Origin: JAZFYD01 sp036443405
Lineage (GTDB): Bacteria; Planctomycetota; PLA2
NCBI GenBank assembly: GCA_036443405.1
Contig: JAZFYD010000173.1
Location: 1 to 13,715, forward strand
Reading direction: 5' to 3'
DNA length: 13,715 nucleotides
Shown: piece by piece, positions 1-6,903 of the stretch
Layout: every line of letters starts with the position of its first letter
Numbering within the stretch: position 1 is the stretch's first letter
Program-made: the position numbers and the translations under genes
The notes under the pieces: generated by a model
What the model was told of the DNA's origin: nothing
The model's database searches: none
The model's input: the letters and a program-made list of their open reading frames with translations, nothing else

Positions 1-2
1 TC

Positions 3-878
3 GGCAGTTTCGGTGTGATCCTCTCGCTCACCGTCGAGACCGAAAACCGTTTCCTGCTTGAGGCGCACACAAAACGGATGCGACTGACCCGCGCGCTGCG
101 CAACGCGATGAACACGCTCGAGTTCGACGGCTTGGCGCTGCCGCGGCCCGGTGAACGCCCCTATCACTTCGACGTCGTCATCAACCCGCACGACAAGGAC
201 GGCAAGGTCCTGGTCACGACGATGTACAAGCGGCGATACGGCCCGTACGACCCGCCGGTCTTCGATGACGACGGCGTCACGCTCGGCGACGACATCCTCG
301 GGTTTCTCAGCCGGGTCATCGACGCGTTGCCGGAGGTCATCACCGACGCCGCGATCCCGGGCCTGATCACGCGCGTTCTGAACGACCGCTATCCCGAATT
401 CAGCGACGAATACGGAACCCTCGGCGAGGTGTTTGGCGCAACGACGACGCGCGGGAAGATCGCCAGCACCGCGATCGGGATTCCCGCAGCGCGAGCCACC
501 GACGCGCTCGACATCGTGCTCGACCTGAACGAACGCAAGGGCCCGTTCCCGGGCGCGCTCGGAATGCGGTTCGTGAAAGGGACCGCCGCCACGCTTGGGT
601 TCACGCGCTTCCCGAAGACGTGCGTGCTCGAAATCGACGGGATCAATGGCAAGAACGCGCGCGAATTCTACAAGGAGGTTTGGAAAGCGTTCGACGCGAG
701 CGACATCGAGTACACGCAGCACTGGGGCAAGATGCACGACCTCACGCGCACACGCGTGCGTCGCATGTATGGGGACGAACGCGTCGACGCCTGGATCCGC
801 GCGCGCGAGAAATTGCTGCGCCCGGCGACCCGCGAGGTGTTCACGAGTCCGTTGTTGCGACGCGCCGGACTGGCGTAA
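3..878 (+). CDS. FAD-linked oxidase, C-terminal part (5' end outside window)
   Basis: The reading frame is open to the left edge, so the gene starts outside the window and only its last ~290 residues are visible. The first residues read GSFGVILSLT, which matches the end of the FAD-binding PCMH fold (typical GSFGV motif) in vanillyl-alcohol-oxidase-type flavoproteins. The C-terminus carries HWGK (residues 236-239 counted from the GTG at 15), followed by a YGD...W...R...L.P...F.S.LLRR tail. That arrangement is typical of the aldonolactone/alditol oxidase family, where the HWGK region lines the substrate pocket near the flavin. The likely role is flavin-dependent oxidation of a sugar lactone, polyol or other alcohol; the substrate cannot be read from this part. 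The middle (residues 40-200) is not recognisable to me. The GTG at 15 is not the real start, because the frame continues upstream with family-like residues. A berberine-bridge or cholesterol-oxidase-like relative is the main alternative. Confidence 0.75.
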   Translation, partial: GSFGVILSLTVETENRFLLEAHTKRMRLTRALRNAMNTLEFDGLALPRPGERPYHFDVVINPHDKDGKVLVTTMYKRRYGPYDPPVFDDDGVTLGDDILGFLSRVIDALPEVITDAAIPGLITRVLNDRYPEFSDEYGTLGEVFGATTTRGKIASTAIGIPAARATDALDIVLDLNERKGPFPGALGMRFVKGTAATLGFTRFPKTCVLEIDGINGKNAREFYKEVWKAFDASDIEYTQHWGKMHDLTRTRVRRMYGDERVDAWIRAREKLLRPATREVFTSPLLRRAGLA

Positions 879-931
879 CAACCCCGCACCGTGCGAATGG
901 CGAACGCGAGAGCGAGTACGTCGGGGACTCC

Positions 932-1261
932 ATGAAACGCTCACCGGTTTGTTCGAACTGCTTGGCGGCGCAGGCGCCCGGACACAGCTACTGTCAGAAC
1001 TGTGGGAACGCGACCGGTCACTTTGCGCGGTACTTCCCGCACTTCGGTGGACCGATCCGCGGGGGCCGTTCGCGAACGAGAACACGCCAACGCTTGGCTT
1101 TTTCCTTGGTCGTGTTGGCCTGGCTCGTGTGGATGACCGTGTCGGTGATCTTGGATCCGAACACCTGGCCGCTCCTGGTGCTGCCGGCCGGATTCGGCCT
1201 GATCATCCACTTCGGGCTCCGCAGCCACAACAAGGGCACGGCCAATAACAAAAACGACTGA
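932..1261 (+). CDS. Zinc-ribbon protein with two transmembrane helices
   Basis: This is a 109-residue protein of unknown function. The N-terminus holds two CxxC pairs (C7/C10 and C21/C24, reading CSNC and CQNC), the spacing of a small zinc ribbon. A basic stretch (residues 44-54) follows, then two hydrophobic segments at about 55-74 and 78-94 with a short Asp-Pro-Asn turn, and a polar tail. The zinc ribbon and basic stretch probably face the cytoplasm, with a helical hairpin in the membrane. I chose the ATG at 932. The frame is open well upstream, but translation before this point overlaps the oxidase gene and is Arg-rich shadow sequence. No clear Shine-Dalgarno sequence precedes it. It lies 53 bp after the oxidase and may be co-transcribed with it. 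A double-zinc-ribbon membrane sensor or an assembly factor would both fit; no specific function is supported. Confidence 0.7.
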   Translation: MKRSPVCSNCLAAQAPGHSYCQNCGNATGHFARYFPHFGGPIRGGRSRTRTRQRLAFSLVVLAWLVWMTVSVILDPNTWPLLVLPAGFGLIIHFGLRSHNKGTANNKND

Positions 1262-1292
1262 CCGGTAAGTGCCCGATCCCGTAACCGGCATG

Positions 1293-1302
1293 CCCCCCCC
1301 CC
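1293..1302. repeat. Homopolymer of ten C
   Basis: Ten consecutive C residues lie in the 202-bp gap between the zinc-ribbon gene and the next gene. Such runs slip readily during replication and sequencing, so the length may be wrong or variable. It falls upstream of the chosen start at 1464 and would only affect protein if the longer frame opening at 1269 were used, which I doubt. The rest of the gap holds the promoter candidate listed separately and nothing else recognisable. Confidence 0.85.
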
Positions 1303-1428
1303 GCGCCAACCCCAGTGGCGCCAGCCCCACGCGACCCGAACGACAACTCGCAAAAGTCGCGCGGCCCAACGGCAATCTCGCGCCAACGGTCGTGGCGCGA
1401 AGCTCCGCGAAATTTGGGAAAAAGTCAC

Positions 1429-1456
1429 CTGGCACCGTATGGCTGGTGTGTAGGTT
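1429..1456 (+). promoter_or_regulatory. Candidate promoter, CTGGCA-N16-TAGGTT
   Basis: TAGGTT at 1451-1456 fits the TANNNT form of a bacterial -10 element and ends 7 nt before the ATG at 1464. CTGGCA at 1429-1434 matches four of six positions of the -35 consensus with a 16-nt spacer. If used, transcription would start at or within a base or two of the ATG, giving a leaderless message, and there is no Shine-Dalgarno sequence in the gap. The same TAGGTT hexamer lies upstream of the subtilase gene. Confidence 0.4.
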
Positions 1457-1463
1457 GATCACC

Positions 1464-1622
1464 ATGGAAATCGACCAAGAGACCTACGCCAAGATCGAAG
1501 CGATGATCCACAGCGACACGAGCCCGGTCGGCATCGACGCGAAGAAGACGCACGTCTACATCATTCACATGCTGATGCAGATCCAGGAGCGCTTGACCGC
1601 GCTCGAAGAACAGCGCCGGTAA
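1464..1622 (+). CDS. Small hypothetical protein, 52 residues
   Basis: This short acidic-to-neutral protein starts MEIDQETYAK and ends in a charged heptad-like helix (MLMQIQERLTALEEQ, about residues 36-50) that could form a coiled coil. The middle has a GIDAKKTH motif followed by the hydrophobic stretch VYIIHML. It looks like a soluble helical protein with no signal peptide or membrane segment. I do not recognise a named family, although the composition and the motif look constrained rather than random. The ATG at 1464 was chosen because the 65 residues available upstream in frame are Pro/Arg-rich and span a C10 tract, typical of translated non-coding DNA, and because a -10-like box ends 7 nt before this ATG. 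It has its own promoter candidate and a 77-bp gap to the next gene, so it may be monocistronic. Confidence 0.65.
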   Translation: MEIDQETYAKIEAMIHSDTSPVGIDAKKTHVYIIHMLMQIQERLTALEEQRR

Positions 1623-1699
1623 GTCCCGTCTGCACCAAACCGGTCGCGCACGCCCGCCGCGCGGCCGAATAACATGCGTGCGGGCAAATAGCGGTGGGC

Positions 1700-2203
1700 A
1701 TGCGCACGATTCATCGAGAGTGCCGAAGGGCCCTGCAACCCGGCGTCTGGTTCACGCTGGTGTTTGTGCTCCAGATCCTCGTCAGTGTCCGGACCTATTG
1801 GTCGTGGACATGGGCGGGCGTCTTCAACATCGATCTGCTCCCCGTCATCGCAAACCTCCGAATGGTCCAGGGACTCCTGGTCGGATACGTGGTCTGGTAC
1901 GTGCTCGTTCGCCAAAGGGTGGTGGCACCGGAGACCGGCCACGGGCTTGTGCTTGCAGCGTTTGGCGCCCACTGCCGCATCGCGTCCGACACCATGGCTC
2001 ACTGTATGGAATGGATGCGAATGCCGTTTACCTGGGCCCCCTATCCCGAGACTCCGCTCATGCTCGAGGGAGACACCGGCGCCAGGCTCGGGAGTCTCTA
2101 CGACGCGGTCTCGTACGGCGGGCTGGCCGCCTACATCCTCGGGTTCGCCGCCGTCGTTTTCGTCGCGATATCGGACGCAAGGCGGCCGCGGTCACCGCGG
2201 TAG
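1700..2203 (+). CDS. Integral membrane protein with about four helices
   Basis: This is a 167-residue protein of unknown function. Hydrophobic segments lie at roughly residues 14-34, 52-72, 80-98 and 136-156. Between the last two is a conserved-looking loop with His, Cys, Asp and acidic residues (DTMAHCMEWMRMPF, then an LEGDTG segment), which could bind metal or ligand. The ATG at 1700 is preferred; a GTG two codons earlier (1694) is also possible. TAACAT at 1670-1675 is a weak -10 candidate giving a leader of about 20 nt. The gene is convergent with the lipoprotein gene on the other strand, and the two coding regions overlap by 12 bp (2192-2203). No family is recognised. Confidence 0.7.
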   Translation: MRTIHRECRRALQPGVWFTLVFVLQILVSVRTYWSWTWAGVFNIDLLPVIANLRMVQGLLVGYVVWYVLVRQRVVAPETGHGLVLAAFGAHCRIASDTMAHCMEWMRMPFTWAPYPETPLMLEGDTGARLGSLYDAVSYGGLAAYILGFAAVVFVAISDARRPRSPR

Positions 2204-3682
2204 ACGCCGGGCGTTTCGGACCGCCTCCGGCGCCAGCTCCAACCCTGGGAAGTCGATCTTCATGATGCCCACACGATGAAAGGCATTCAAGGCCTCGACG
2301 ACGGCGCCGAACCGCGTATGTGACGGCGCACGGATCTGACAGAGCACGTCAAAGGCATCCTCACGCAACGCTTTCTCCGCCGCCTGCACCCACCCGAACA
2401 GCACATCGGCATCCGCAGTCAAGTCCGAGCCGAGCGTGTACTGCGCAGGTGAACCGCTCACGGACACTTCGACAAACGACGTGTCCGGCGGATATTTTCG
2501 GGTCGCGAGATAACAGGAGAACTTTCCAACAAGCATCGGCGGCGGAAAGAAGATCTCGCGCGCGGCCCACCGGCGCTCCGCCTGCGCGGGGGTGAGATCC
2601 GGTCCGGCGTAGATCCGAGTGCCAAACTGAAGCCTGTAGATCCGGGCGGCGGACAGCTCCGCCATCACCCAGCGCACGTGCTGCCAAGAAGCATCCTGAT
2701 CGGCCCGCAGCAAGACGAACAACTTGGACCAGCGACTCCCGTCCGAAGCGGTCTCGAACGCGGTTCTCTCCCTCGCCGACATCTTGGGGCCATACGCCTG
2801 CGCAGTGGCGGCGAGATGCGCACCGAACTCGGCCAGCGTGACATCGGTGGGTTCGTGATCGACGAGGAGAATGAGACGGCCCGTCGCGGTCAGGTTGAGG
2901 ATCACGCGGTCGTCATAATCGTTGTCCTTGTCTTGAACCGACGTCGATGCAACGGGCAGGTTCGCGGGATACAAGTTGTAGCGCACGGAACTCGGTGTCC
3001 ACCAGCGCTGGATCAACGCATCGCTCGGCGGCGCGGGCAACGTGCGGAGTCCGCGATCCCACGGGTGCAGCGCTTCCAAGCCGATGTCGAGCCTCGTCGC
3101 TCCGGACCCGCGCAACGCAACCAGCAATCGCGACACGAAGCGGTAGGAAGTCGAACCGTACGCGTTGACGGACACGTCCCCGATGTCCGGCGCGCGCAGC
3201 AGGGATCGCACTCGTTCGGTGAGCATCCGCGGGTCTCGCACGATCTCCATGGGATTCGGCCAGGGTTCGAGGTGATACTTGGTGCCGGATCGTGACAACA
3301 CGACCTCCAACGGATACTGCGGGCCCCGTAGGTACCAGTCCTCCGGAAAATCGGGGAACTTCTCGAACCAACGCCCGGAATAGACCGGGATCTCGACCGG
3401 CCGCGCGCCTTCGACAGCACATCGCGCCGTCTTGAACCCCGCTTCGCCAAGCGCCGCCAATACCCACTGCACGTGCATCCAGATGGCGTCGGGATCGGCG
3501 CGCACCTCGACGGTCTCGGCCGTCCGGTCCGTCGTCGCCTCGATCAACTCGTTCACCGTGACCGGGATCTCGTCGAGGGTGACGCGCCCTTGCCGTGAGA
3601 CCTCGATCAGAAGCGATGCGGGTTCGGGTTGCTCCGGCGCACAAGCCGCCAGCACGAGCATCAAACAAACAAGCCACCTCAT
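2192..3682 (-). CDS. Lipoprotein with four degenerate ExbD/TolR-like periplasmic modules
   Basis: The 496-residue product begins with a short signal peptide ending in a lipobox (LAAC, Cys14), so it should be a membrane-anchored periplasmic lipoprotein. The rest reads as four weakly similar modules at about residues 23-90, 124-204, 259-355 and 401-482. Each starts with an extended hydrophobic strand followed by a small polar turn. Each ends with a strand, then a helix of the type V.V.AD...W.HV.WV...L..AG, then a final strand (57-90, 168-200, 320-353, 444-478). This is the order seen in the periplasmic domain of ExbD/TolR. In that family the domain is preceded by one transmembrane helix with a proton-channel Asp; here that helix is absent and a lipid anchor replaces it. 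Known ExbD/TolR proteins have one such domain. A -10-like box sits 6 nt before the ATG. The function is unknown; binding cell wall or partner proteins is an inference. The family link rests on pattern reading and needs a profile search. Confidence 0.85.
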   Translation of the reverse strand: MRWLVCLMLVLAACAPEQPEPASLLIEVSRQGRVTLDEIPVTVNELIEATTDRTAETVEVRADPDAIWMHVQWVLAALGEAGFKTARCAVEGARPVEIPVYSGRWFEKFPDFPEDWYLRGPQYPLEVVLSRSGTKYHLEPWPNPMEIVRDPRMLTERVRSLLRAPDIGDVSVNAYGSTSYRFVSRLLVALRGSGATRLDIGLEALHPWDRGLRTLPAPPSDALIQRWWTPSSVRYNLYPANLPVASTSVQDKDNDYDDRVILNLTATGRLILLVDHEPTDVTLAEFGAHLAATAQAYGPKMSARERTAFETASDGSRWSKLFVLLRADQDASWQHVRWVMAELSAARIYRLQFGTRIYAGPDLTPAQAERRWAAREIFFPPPMLVGKFSCYLATRKYPPDTSFVEVSVSGSPAQYTLGSDLTADADVLFGWVQAAEKALREDAFDVLCQIRAPSHTRFGAVVEALNAFHRVGIMKIDFPGLELAPEAVRNARRLPR

Positions 3683-3688
3683 GGCGCC

Positions 3689-3694
3689 ATACTA
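3689..3694 (-). promoter_or_regulatory. Candidate -10 element TAGTAT
   Basis: Read on the minus strand, TAGTAT ends 6 nt before the ATG at 3682, with GGCGCC between and no Shine-Dalgarno sequence. The position predicts a leaderless transcript for the ExbD/TolR-like lipoprotein, separate from the upstream gene that ends at 3711. No convincing -35 was found. Confidence 0.4.
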
Positions 3695-3710
3695 CGAACC
3701 CGCGCCGCGC

Positions 3711-4718
3711 CTATTCCGACTTCTTCGGCTTTCTCTTCCACTCTTTCGGGTCGCGCCACGGCGCGTAGGCGACGCGTTTGTTGCGGCCAAACCAGCGCGC
3801 GAAGTCGGCAACGAGTTTCAGCGGCTCCTTGCGTTTGTAGTCCACCGGCTCCCTCTTTGTGATGGGGTCGGTGCAGAGGTACATCAGCGCCGCGATGACC
3901 AAGGGCCCGACGGTCTTCCAGTACTCCTTCTTCGCGCGCGACGTATGCCTTCGGCCGGTGAGTGCCTGCATGTCGCCGAACCCGTCGAAATCCGCCTGCC
4001 GCTCGATGAACTCGAACTTCGTGATGAGGAGGCGGACCGTCTCGTTGCGCTTGCGGCCGGGGACACGCGGGAATCGCACGAGCGCTTTGAGCGCGGCCTC
4101 TGTGCGCTGGCGGTAATGCACCCTGGCGTCCTCGTTGATGACATCATCGCGCAACCATTCGAACGAACCGCGCTCGTCGCGTTTGGCCAGCGTGTCGAAC
4201 ACCGCCTCGAAGATCGCTGGATCGGCGATGTAGCCCTTGATCTTCATGTAGTGGCGCTCGAACCGGACGATGATCGCCTTGGATGCGCCGCGCGGCATGT
4301 CCTTGAGCGCGAACGCGGCGCGCATGTTCACGACGCTGTGGTCGTTGCGCTTATCCTTGTCCGCGCCGGAGATCCGCTTCACGCACATGGCATCAAGCAG
4401 GGTGTCCCGCAGCGCGCGCTGCCATTTCTTCAGCGCCTTTTGGAACTCCTTTTCGTGCGCGCGTACCTCCCAATCCTTGGGCGCGACACCCTCGACCTTT
4501 TGAACAAACGGATCAGCGACCACGTCGCCGTAGGGTTCGTGCGCGGCCTTCAGGAGTTCCCGCAACGCGTCCGTCTCGATCTTCCTATCGCGCACCCCCG
4601 CGCGGAGCTGGTCGAGTCGCACCTGTGCATCCGAGAGTCTGACCTTCTCGGCGGCATCAGCGCCGACCACGCCGACAAAACAAAGGAGCGCCACAAGCCT
4701 GGCCAACACGAAACGCAT
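3711..4718 (-). CDS. Secreted, highly charged helical protein
   Basis: This is a 335-residue protein with a clear signal peptide (MRFVLARLVALLCFVG..., likely cut after ADA at residue 22), so it is exported. The mature part is rich in Lys, Arg, Glu and Asp and predicted largely helical. Residues ~130-240 read like irregular HEAT-type helical pairs (ALKDMPRGASKAIIVRFERH, then ALKALVRFP), and the last 20 residues are strongly basic. I recognise no catalytic motif. The ATG at 4718 was chosen because it starts the signal peptide; the frame extends 51 codons upstream into the preceding gene with Arg-rich sequence lacking coding character. It lies 50 bp after the lipoprotein-barrel gene and 28 bp before the next lipoprotein gene, all on one strand, so shared transcription is possible. 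A helical scaffold in the periplasm is the most that can be inferred. Confidence 0.75.
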   Translation of the reverse strand: MRFVLARLVALLCFVGVVGADAAEKVRLSDAQVRLDQLRAGVRDRKIETDALRELLKAAHEPYGDVVADPFVQKVEGVAPKDWEVRAHEKEFQKALKKWQRALRDTLLDAMCVKRISGADKDKRNDHSVVNMRAAFALKDMPRGASKAIIVRFERHYMKIKGYIADPAIFEAVFDTLAKRDERGSFEWLRDDVINEDARVHYRQRTEAALKALVRFPRVPGRKRNETVRLLITKFEFIERQADFDGFGDMQALTGRRHTSRAKKEYWKTVGPLVIAALMYLCTDPITKREPVDYKRKEPLKLVADFARWFGRNKRVAYAPWRDPKEWKRKPKKSE

Positions 4719-4768
4719 CCTACGTTTTGAAACGGCCCGCCCCGTCCAAATGTTGCGTCCGAACCGAG

Positions 4769-5389
4769 CTAGAAATTGATGCCGAGGTTCAGGCCGATGA
4801 CGTATGCCTCTTCTTCGAGAAAGAGGTCGACATAGAACGCGGGCGCAAACTCGATGCTCCCCGTTTCCCACAGGTCGATCTTCCCGCCCACGCGTAGTAG
4901 GAACTCCTGGTGGCCACCGCTCTTGAACTCGATTCCCGGCAACGCAACGAGCACGATCTTGTGGGTTGGCCGGAAGTGCGGGCCGAAGCCGATTACCGCC
5001 ACGGGACTACTCAGGGCGACGACCTCCGCGAACGCGGACATGCCCCACGTGCGCGCGATGTGCCGGCTGTAGTCGACGCCGACGGTCGGGCCGCCGTCGG
5101 CACGTTCGGTGGTGTAACCGAAAAAGAACTCGAGGACGTACTCGCCCTCCTCGTGTTCGGCGCCGACATGCTCGGCGTCTACGGCCTCCGCATCCTTCGA
5201 CTCGGACGCGCGGGGCGCCGGCGTCGGTGCCGACGACTCGGGCTCGACGTCCTCCGCGCGCGTGACCGCGCCCGGCACAAACGCCCAGTGCGATACACCG
5301 CCATTCGCATCGGGAGACGATGCGCAACCCGCGAGGAACAAGAATCCCGCAACGGACAGGAATGTGGGGAGGCACGTCACGCGGCTCAT
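4769..5389 (-). CDS. Lipoprotein with acidic linker and C-terminal beta-barrel-like domain
   Basis: The 206-residue protein opens with a lipoprotein signal peptide ending LAGC (Cys22). A low-complexity linker rich in Ala, Glu, Ser and Pro follows (about 23-84). The last ~120 residues alternate hydrophobic and polar residues in strand-length blocks, with aromatic girdles, and end in GLNLGINF. A terminal Phe is the usual C-terminal signal of outer-membrane beta-barrels. It would make about six to eight strands, the size of a small OmpA/OmpX-type barrel. A barrel with an N-terminal lipid anchor is unusual. The ATG at 5389 is preferred over the one at 5398 because a -10-like TACGAT (5402-5397) overlaps the earlier ATG and ends 7 nt before this one. 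The function is unknown; a structural or porin-like role is an inference. Confidence 0.75.
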   Translation of the reverse strand: MSRVTCLPTFLSVAGFLFLAGCASSPDANGGVSHWAFVPGAVTRAEDVEPESSAPTPAPRASESKDAEAVDAEHVGAEHEEGEYVLEFFFGYTTERADGGPTVGVDYSRHIARTWGMSAFAEVVALSSPVAVIGFGPHFRPTHKIVLVALPGIEFKSGGHQEFLLRVGGKIDLWETGSIEFAPAFYVDLFLEEEAYVIGLNLGINF

Positions 5390-5396
5390 GCGCGGC

Positions 5397-5402
5397 ATCG
5401 TA
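5397..5402 (-). promoter_or_regulatory. Candidate -10 element TACGAT
   Basis: Read on the minus strand, TACGAT ends 7 nt before the ATG at 5389 and overlaps the alternative ATG at 5398. It predicts a leaderless transcript and decides the start codon of the lipoprotein-barrel gene. No Shine-Dalgarno sequence or good -35 was seen in the 110-bp gap to the upstream gene. Confidence 0.35.
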
Positions 5403-5499
5403 GCACTGTGGGCAGGGCGAACGCATCGGCACTGTGATCAACGCGTCCGCGCGTGCTTCGAACTCGATCTGCGCCCTCCGCGCCGCCACGCGTCGCGCG

Positions 5500-6819
5500 C
5501 TACGGAACGTCGAGCACCGTCTCCGTGCCGGCAACGACGTCGACCGTGGCCGTGTGCCTGGCTGATTTCGGCCCCCAGACCATCAACTTCCACGTTCCCG
5601 GCAACACGTTCAGAACGAGGGTCTCTTTCCGCTGCAAAGTAACAGCTCGAAAAGCACCCGCCGCGGCCGCGCCGGACCGCAAAGCCACCAGGTGGCAACC
5701 GTCGGGCGGTTCGCGGAATCGGACCCGCAAGCTGCCATAGTCTGGCAGAGAAAGTCGGATAGTTGATGTCTTCCCGTCTCGAATTGTCACGTCAACGGCG
5801 GTTGCGGGACCGGGGAGTCCGAACGCCGGAGAGATCTCGACGTTGATTCTGCCCGGCGGCAACACACCGCGGTAGAGACCGTCACCGACGTGCTCGAGAG
5901 AAAACGGTTCCGTGTACACGTAATCTTCGACGATGAATCGATACATGCCGGCTAGGTCGCCCACAAACGGCCGGCCCCCGGTGCGGGCTTCGATTTCCAG
6001 GTTGCTCGGACGGTCCCGCCGCAACCACACTGCGATCGTGGTCGCCCCCGGTAGCAGGGTGTTTCGGTCCGAATCGCTCCGGTCGTTCACCCATGCCACG
6101 TACGTTCGCTCAAACGCGAGAAACCCCTTGGCTTGAACCGTGACAATGATGAACGGAAGTTCAAGACTGCGAACGGTCGCCGGCCACGGGGTCGCATCGC
6201 GGTAACTGCGCTCCACCCAGTCGGGGACCTTCCAACGCGGACCAGCGATGCCACTAGCGTGAAGATCGATACGCCGGTGGTCCGGCACGTTCAATCGCAC
6301 CGCAATCTCGAGGTTCGGGATCGCGCTGCCGTCGTCGGCATCTCTTGCCGTGACCGCCACTCCGATCGCCGGGACAACGCGCACGCGCACCGCCGGGCCG
6401 CCGGGCCGCGCCGTCACCGGCGGGTCCACAGCCCACAAGAGGGATCTCGTCGCGAGTCTGTACTCCCCGGGCGGCAGCTCGGGAATGCGGAACTCCCCGA
6501 CGGACCCAGAATCGTCGGACCACATCACATCCGCATCGGGCGGGACCACCACCGGAATGAGTGCGGGATCGGGCTTGGCGCCCGGCGGCGCGAGCACGGA
6601 CGCCACCGGAACAGCGAAGACAACGAGGCGCTCCGCAAACGCGTTGCCCGCAGCGTCCGAAACCACACCGACGATCGCGCCCCTGACCGGAGTGGGTTGC
6701 GAAGGGAGCGCGGTCGGTTCAGGACGCGCACGGTTCGTTTCAGCTCCGCCGTCGCCGCAATGGGCAAGCGTCAGAAGAATCCCGATCGAAATCGCCAAGG
6801 CAACAAACGCACGCCGCAT
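5500..6819 (-). CDS. Lipoprotein with carboxypeptidase-regulatory-like domains
   Basis: This is a 439-residue lipoprotein. The signal peptide ends in LAHC (Cys21), followed by a Pro/Thr-rich spacer. The body is almost entirely beta. Residues ~45-130 match a carboxypeptidase-regulatory-like (transthyretin/CnaB-type) domain: GAIVGVVSDAAGNAFAERLV, then a GEFRIPELPPGEYRLA strand pair. Similar PPG/LPGTW turns recur at about 330-350 (GVLPPGRINVEIS) and 405-425 (NVLPGTWKLMVWG), suggesting three or four such sandwiches in tandem. These domains are structural or binding modules; no enzyme domain accompanies them. The ATG at 6819 is preferred to a GTG two codons earlier because TACCAT ends 6 nt before it. 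It is divergent from the DinB-family gene and leads a run of four exported-protein genes. The role is probably surface or periplasmic adhesion or binding, by inference. Confidence 0.8.
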   Translation of the reverse strand: MRRAFVALAISIGILLTLAHCGDGGAETNRARPEPTALPSQPTPVRGAIVGVVSDAAGNAFAERLVVFAVPVASVLAPPGAKPDPALIPVVVPPDADVMWSDDSGSVGEFRIPELPPGEYRLATRSLLWAVDPPVTARPGGPAVRVRVVPAIGVAVTARDADDGSAIPNLEIAVRLNVPDHRRIDLHASGIAGPRWKVPDWVERSYRDATPWPATVRSLELPFIIVTVQAKGFLAFERTYVAWVNDRSDSDRNTLLPGATTIAVWLRRDRPSNLEIEARTGGRPFVGDLAGMYRFIVEDYVYTEPFSLEHVGDGLYRGVLPPGRINVEISPAFGLPGPATAVDVTIRDGKTSTIRLSLPDYGSLRVRFREPPDGCHLVALRSGAAAAGAFRAVTLQRKETLVLNVLPGTWKLMVWGPKSARHTATVDVVAGTETVLDVP

Positions 6820-6825
6820 GCGCAC

Positions 6826-6831
6826 ATGGTA
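6826..6831 (-). promoter_or_regulatory. Candidate -10 element TACCAT
   Basis: Read on the minus strand, TACCAT ends 6 nt before the ATG at 6819, with GTGCGC between and no Shine-Dalgarno sequence. It shares the 84-bp divergent gap with the promoter box of the DinB-family gene. Confidence 0.35.
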
Positions 6832-6865
6832 GCGGCGAGCGGGGAATGGACGGCGCGACTCGATG

Positions 6866-6881
6866 GGCTAGGCTGCGCCCA
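6866..6881 (+). promoter_or_regulatory. TAGGCT-type promoter box upstream of DinB-family gene
   Basis: The sequence GGCTAGGCTGCGCCCA contains TAGGCT (6869-6874), a TANNNT-type -10. It is 15/16 identical to the box at 10147-10162 before the HEAT-like gene. Here it lies 29 nt before the start codon, so the message would have a short leader of about 22 nt that contains a Shine-Dalgarno sequence. Confidence 0.45.
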
Positions 6882-6903
6882 ACAGACACGCGAAAGGTCC
6901 AAG

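Noticed and set aside
1269..1463. 65-codon N-terminal extension of the 52-residue protein
   Set aside because: Pro/Arg/Ala-rich translation through a C10 tract, and a promoter box placed downstream of it, argue against it being coding.
3432..4730. 432-codon open frame on the plus strand
   Set aside because: It lies antisense to two genes with clear signal peptides. Its translation is His/Leu/Arg/Val-rich with no domain, as expected for the complementary strand of a high-GC gene.
6133..6903. Upstream 257-codon extension of the DinB-family gene
   Set aside because: The extension is antisense to the carboxypeptidase-regulatory lipoprotein and Arg/His-rich; DinB-family proteins are about 150-170 residues and begin at the first helix found after the GTG at 6904.
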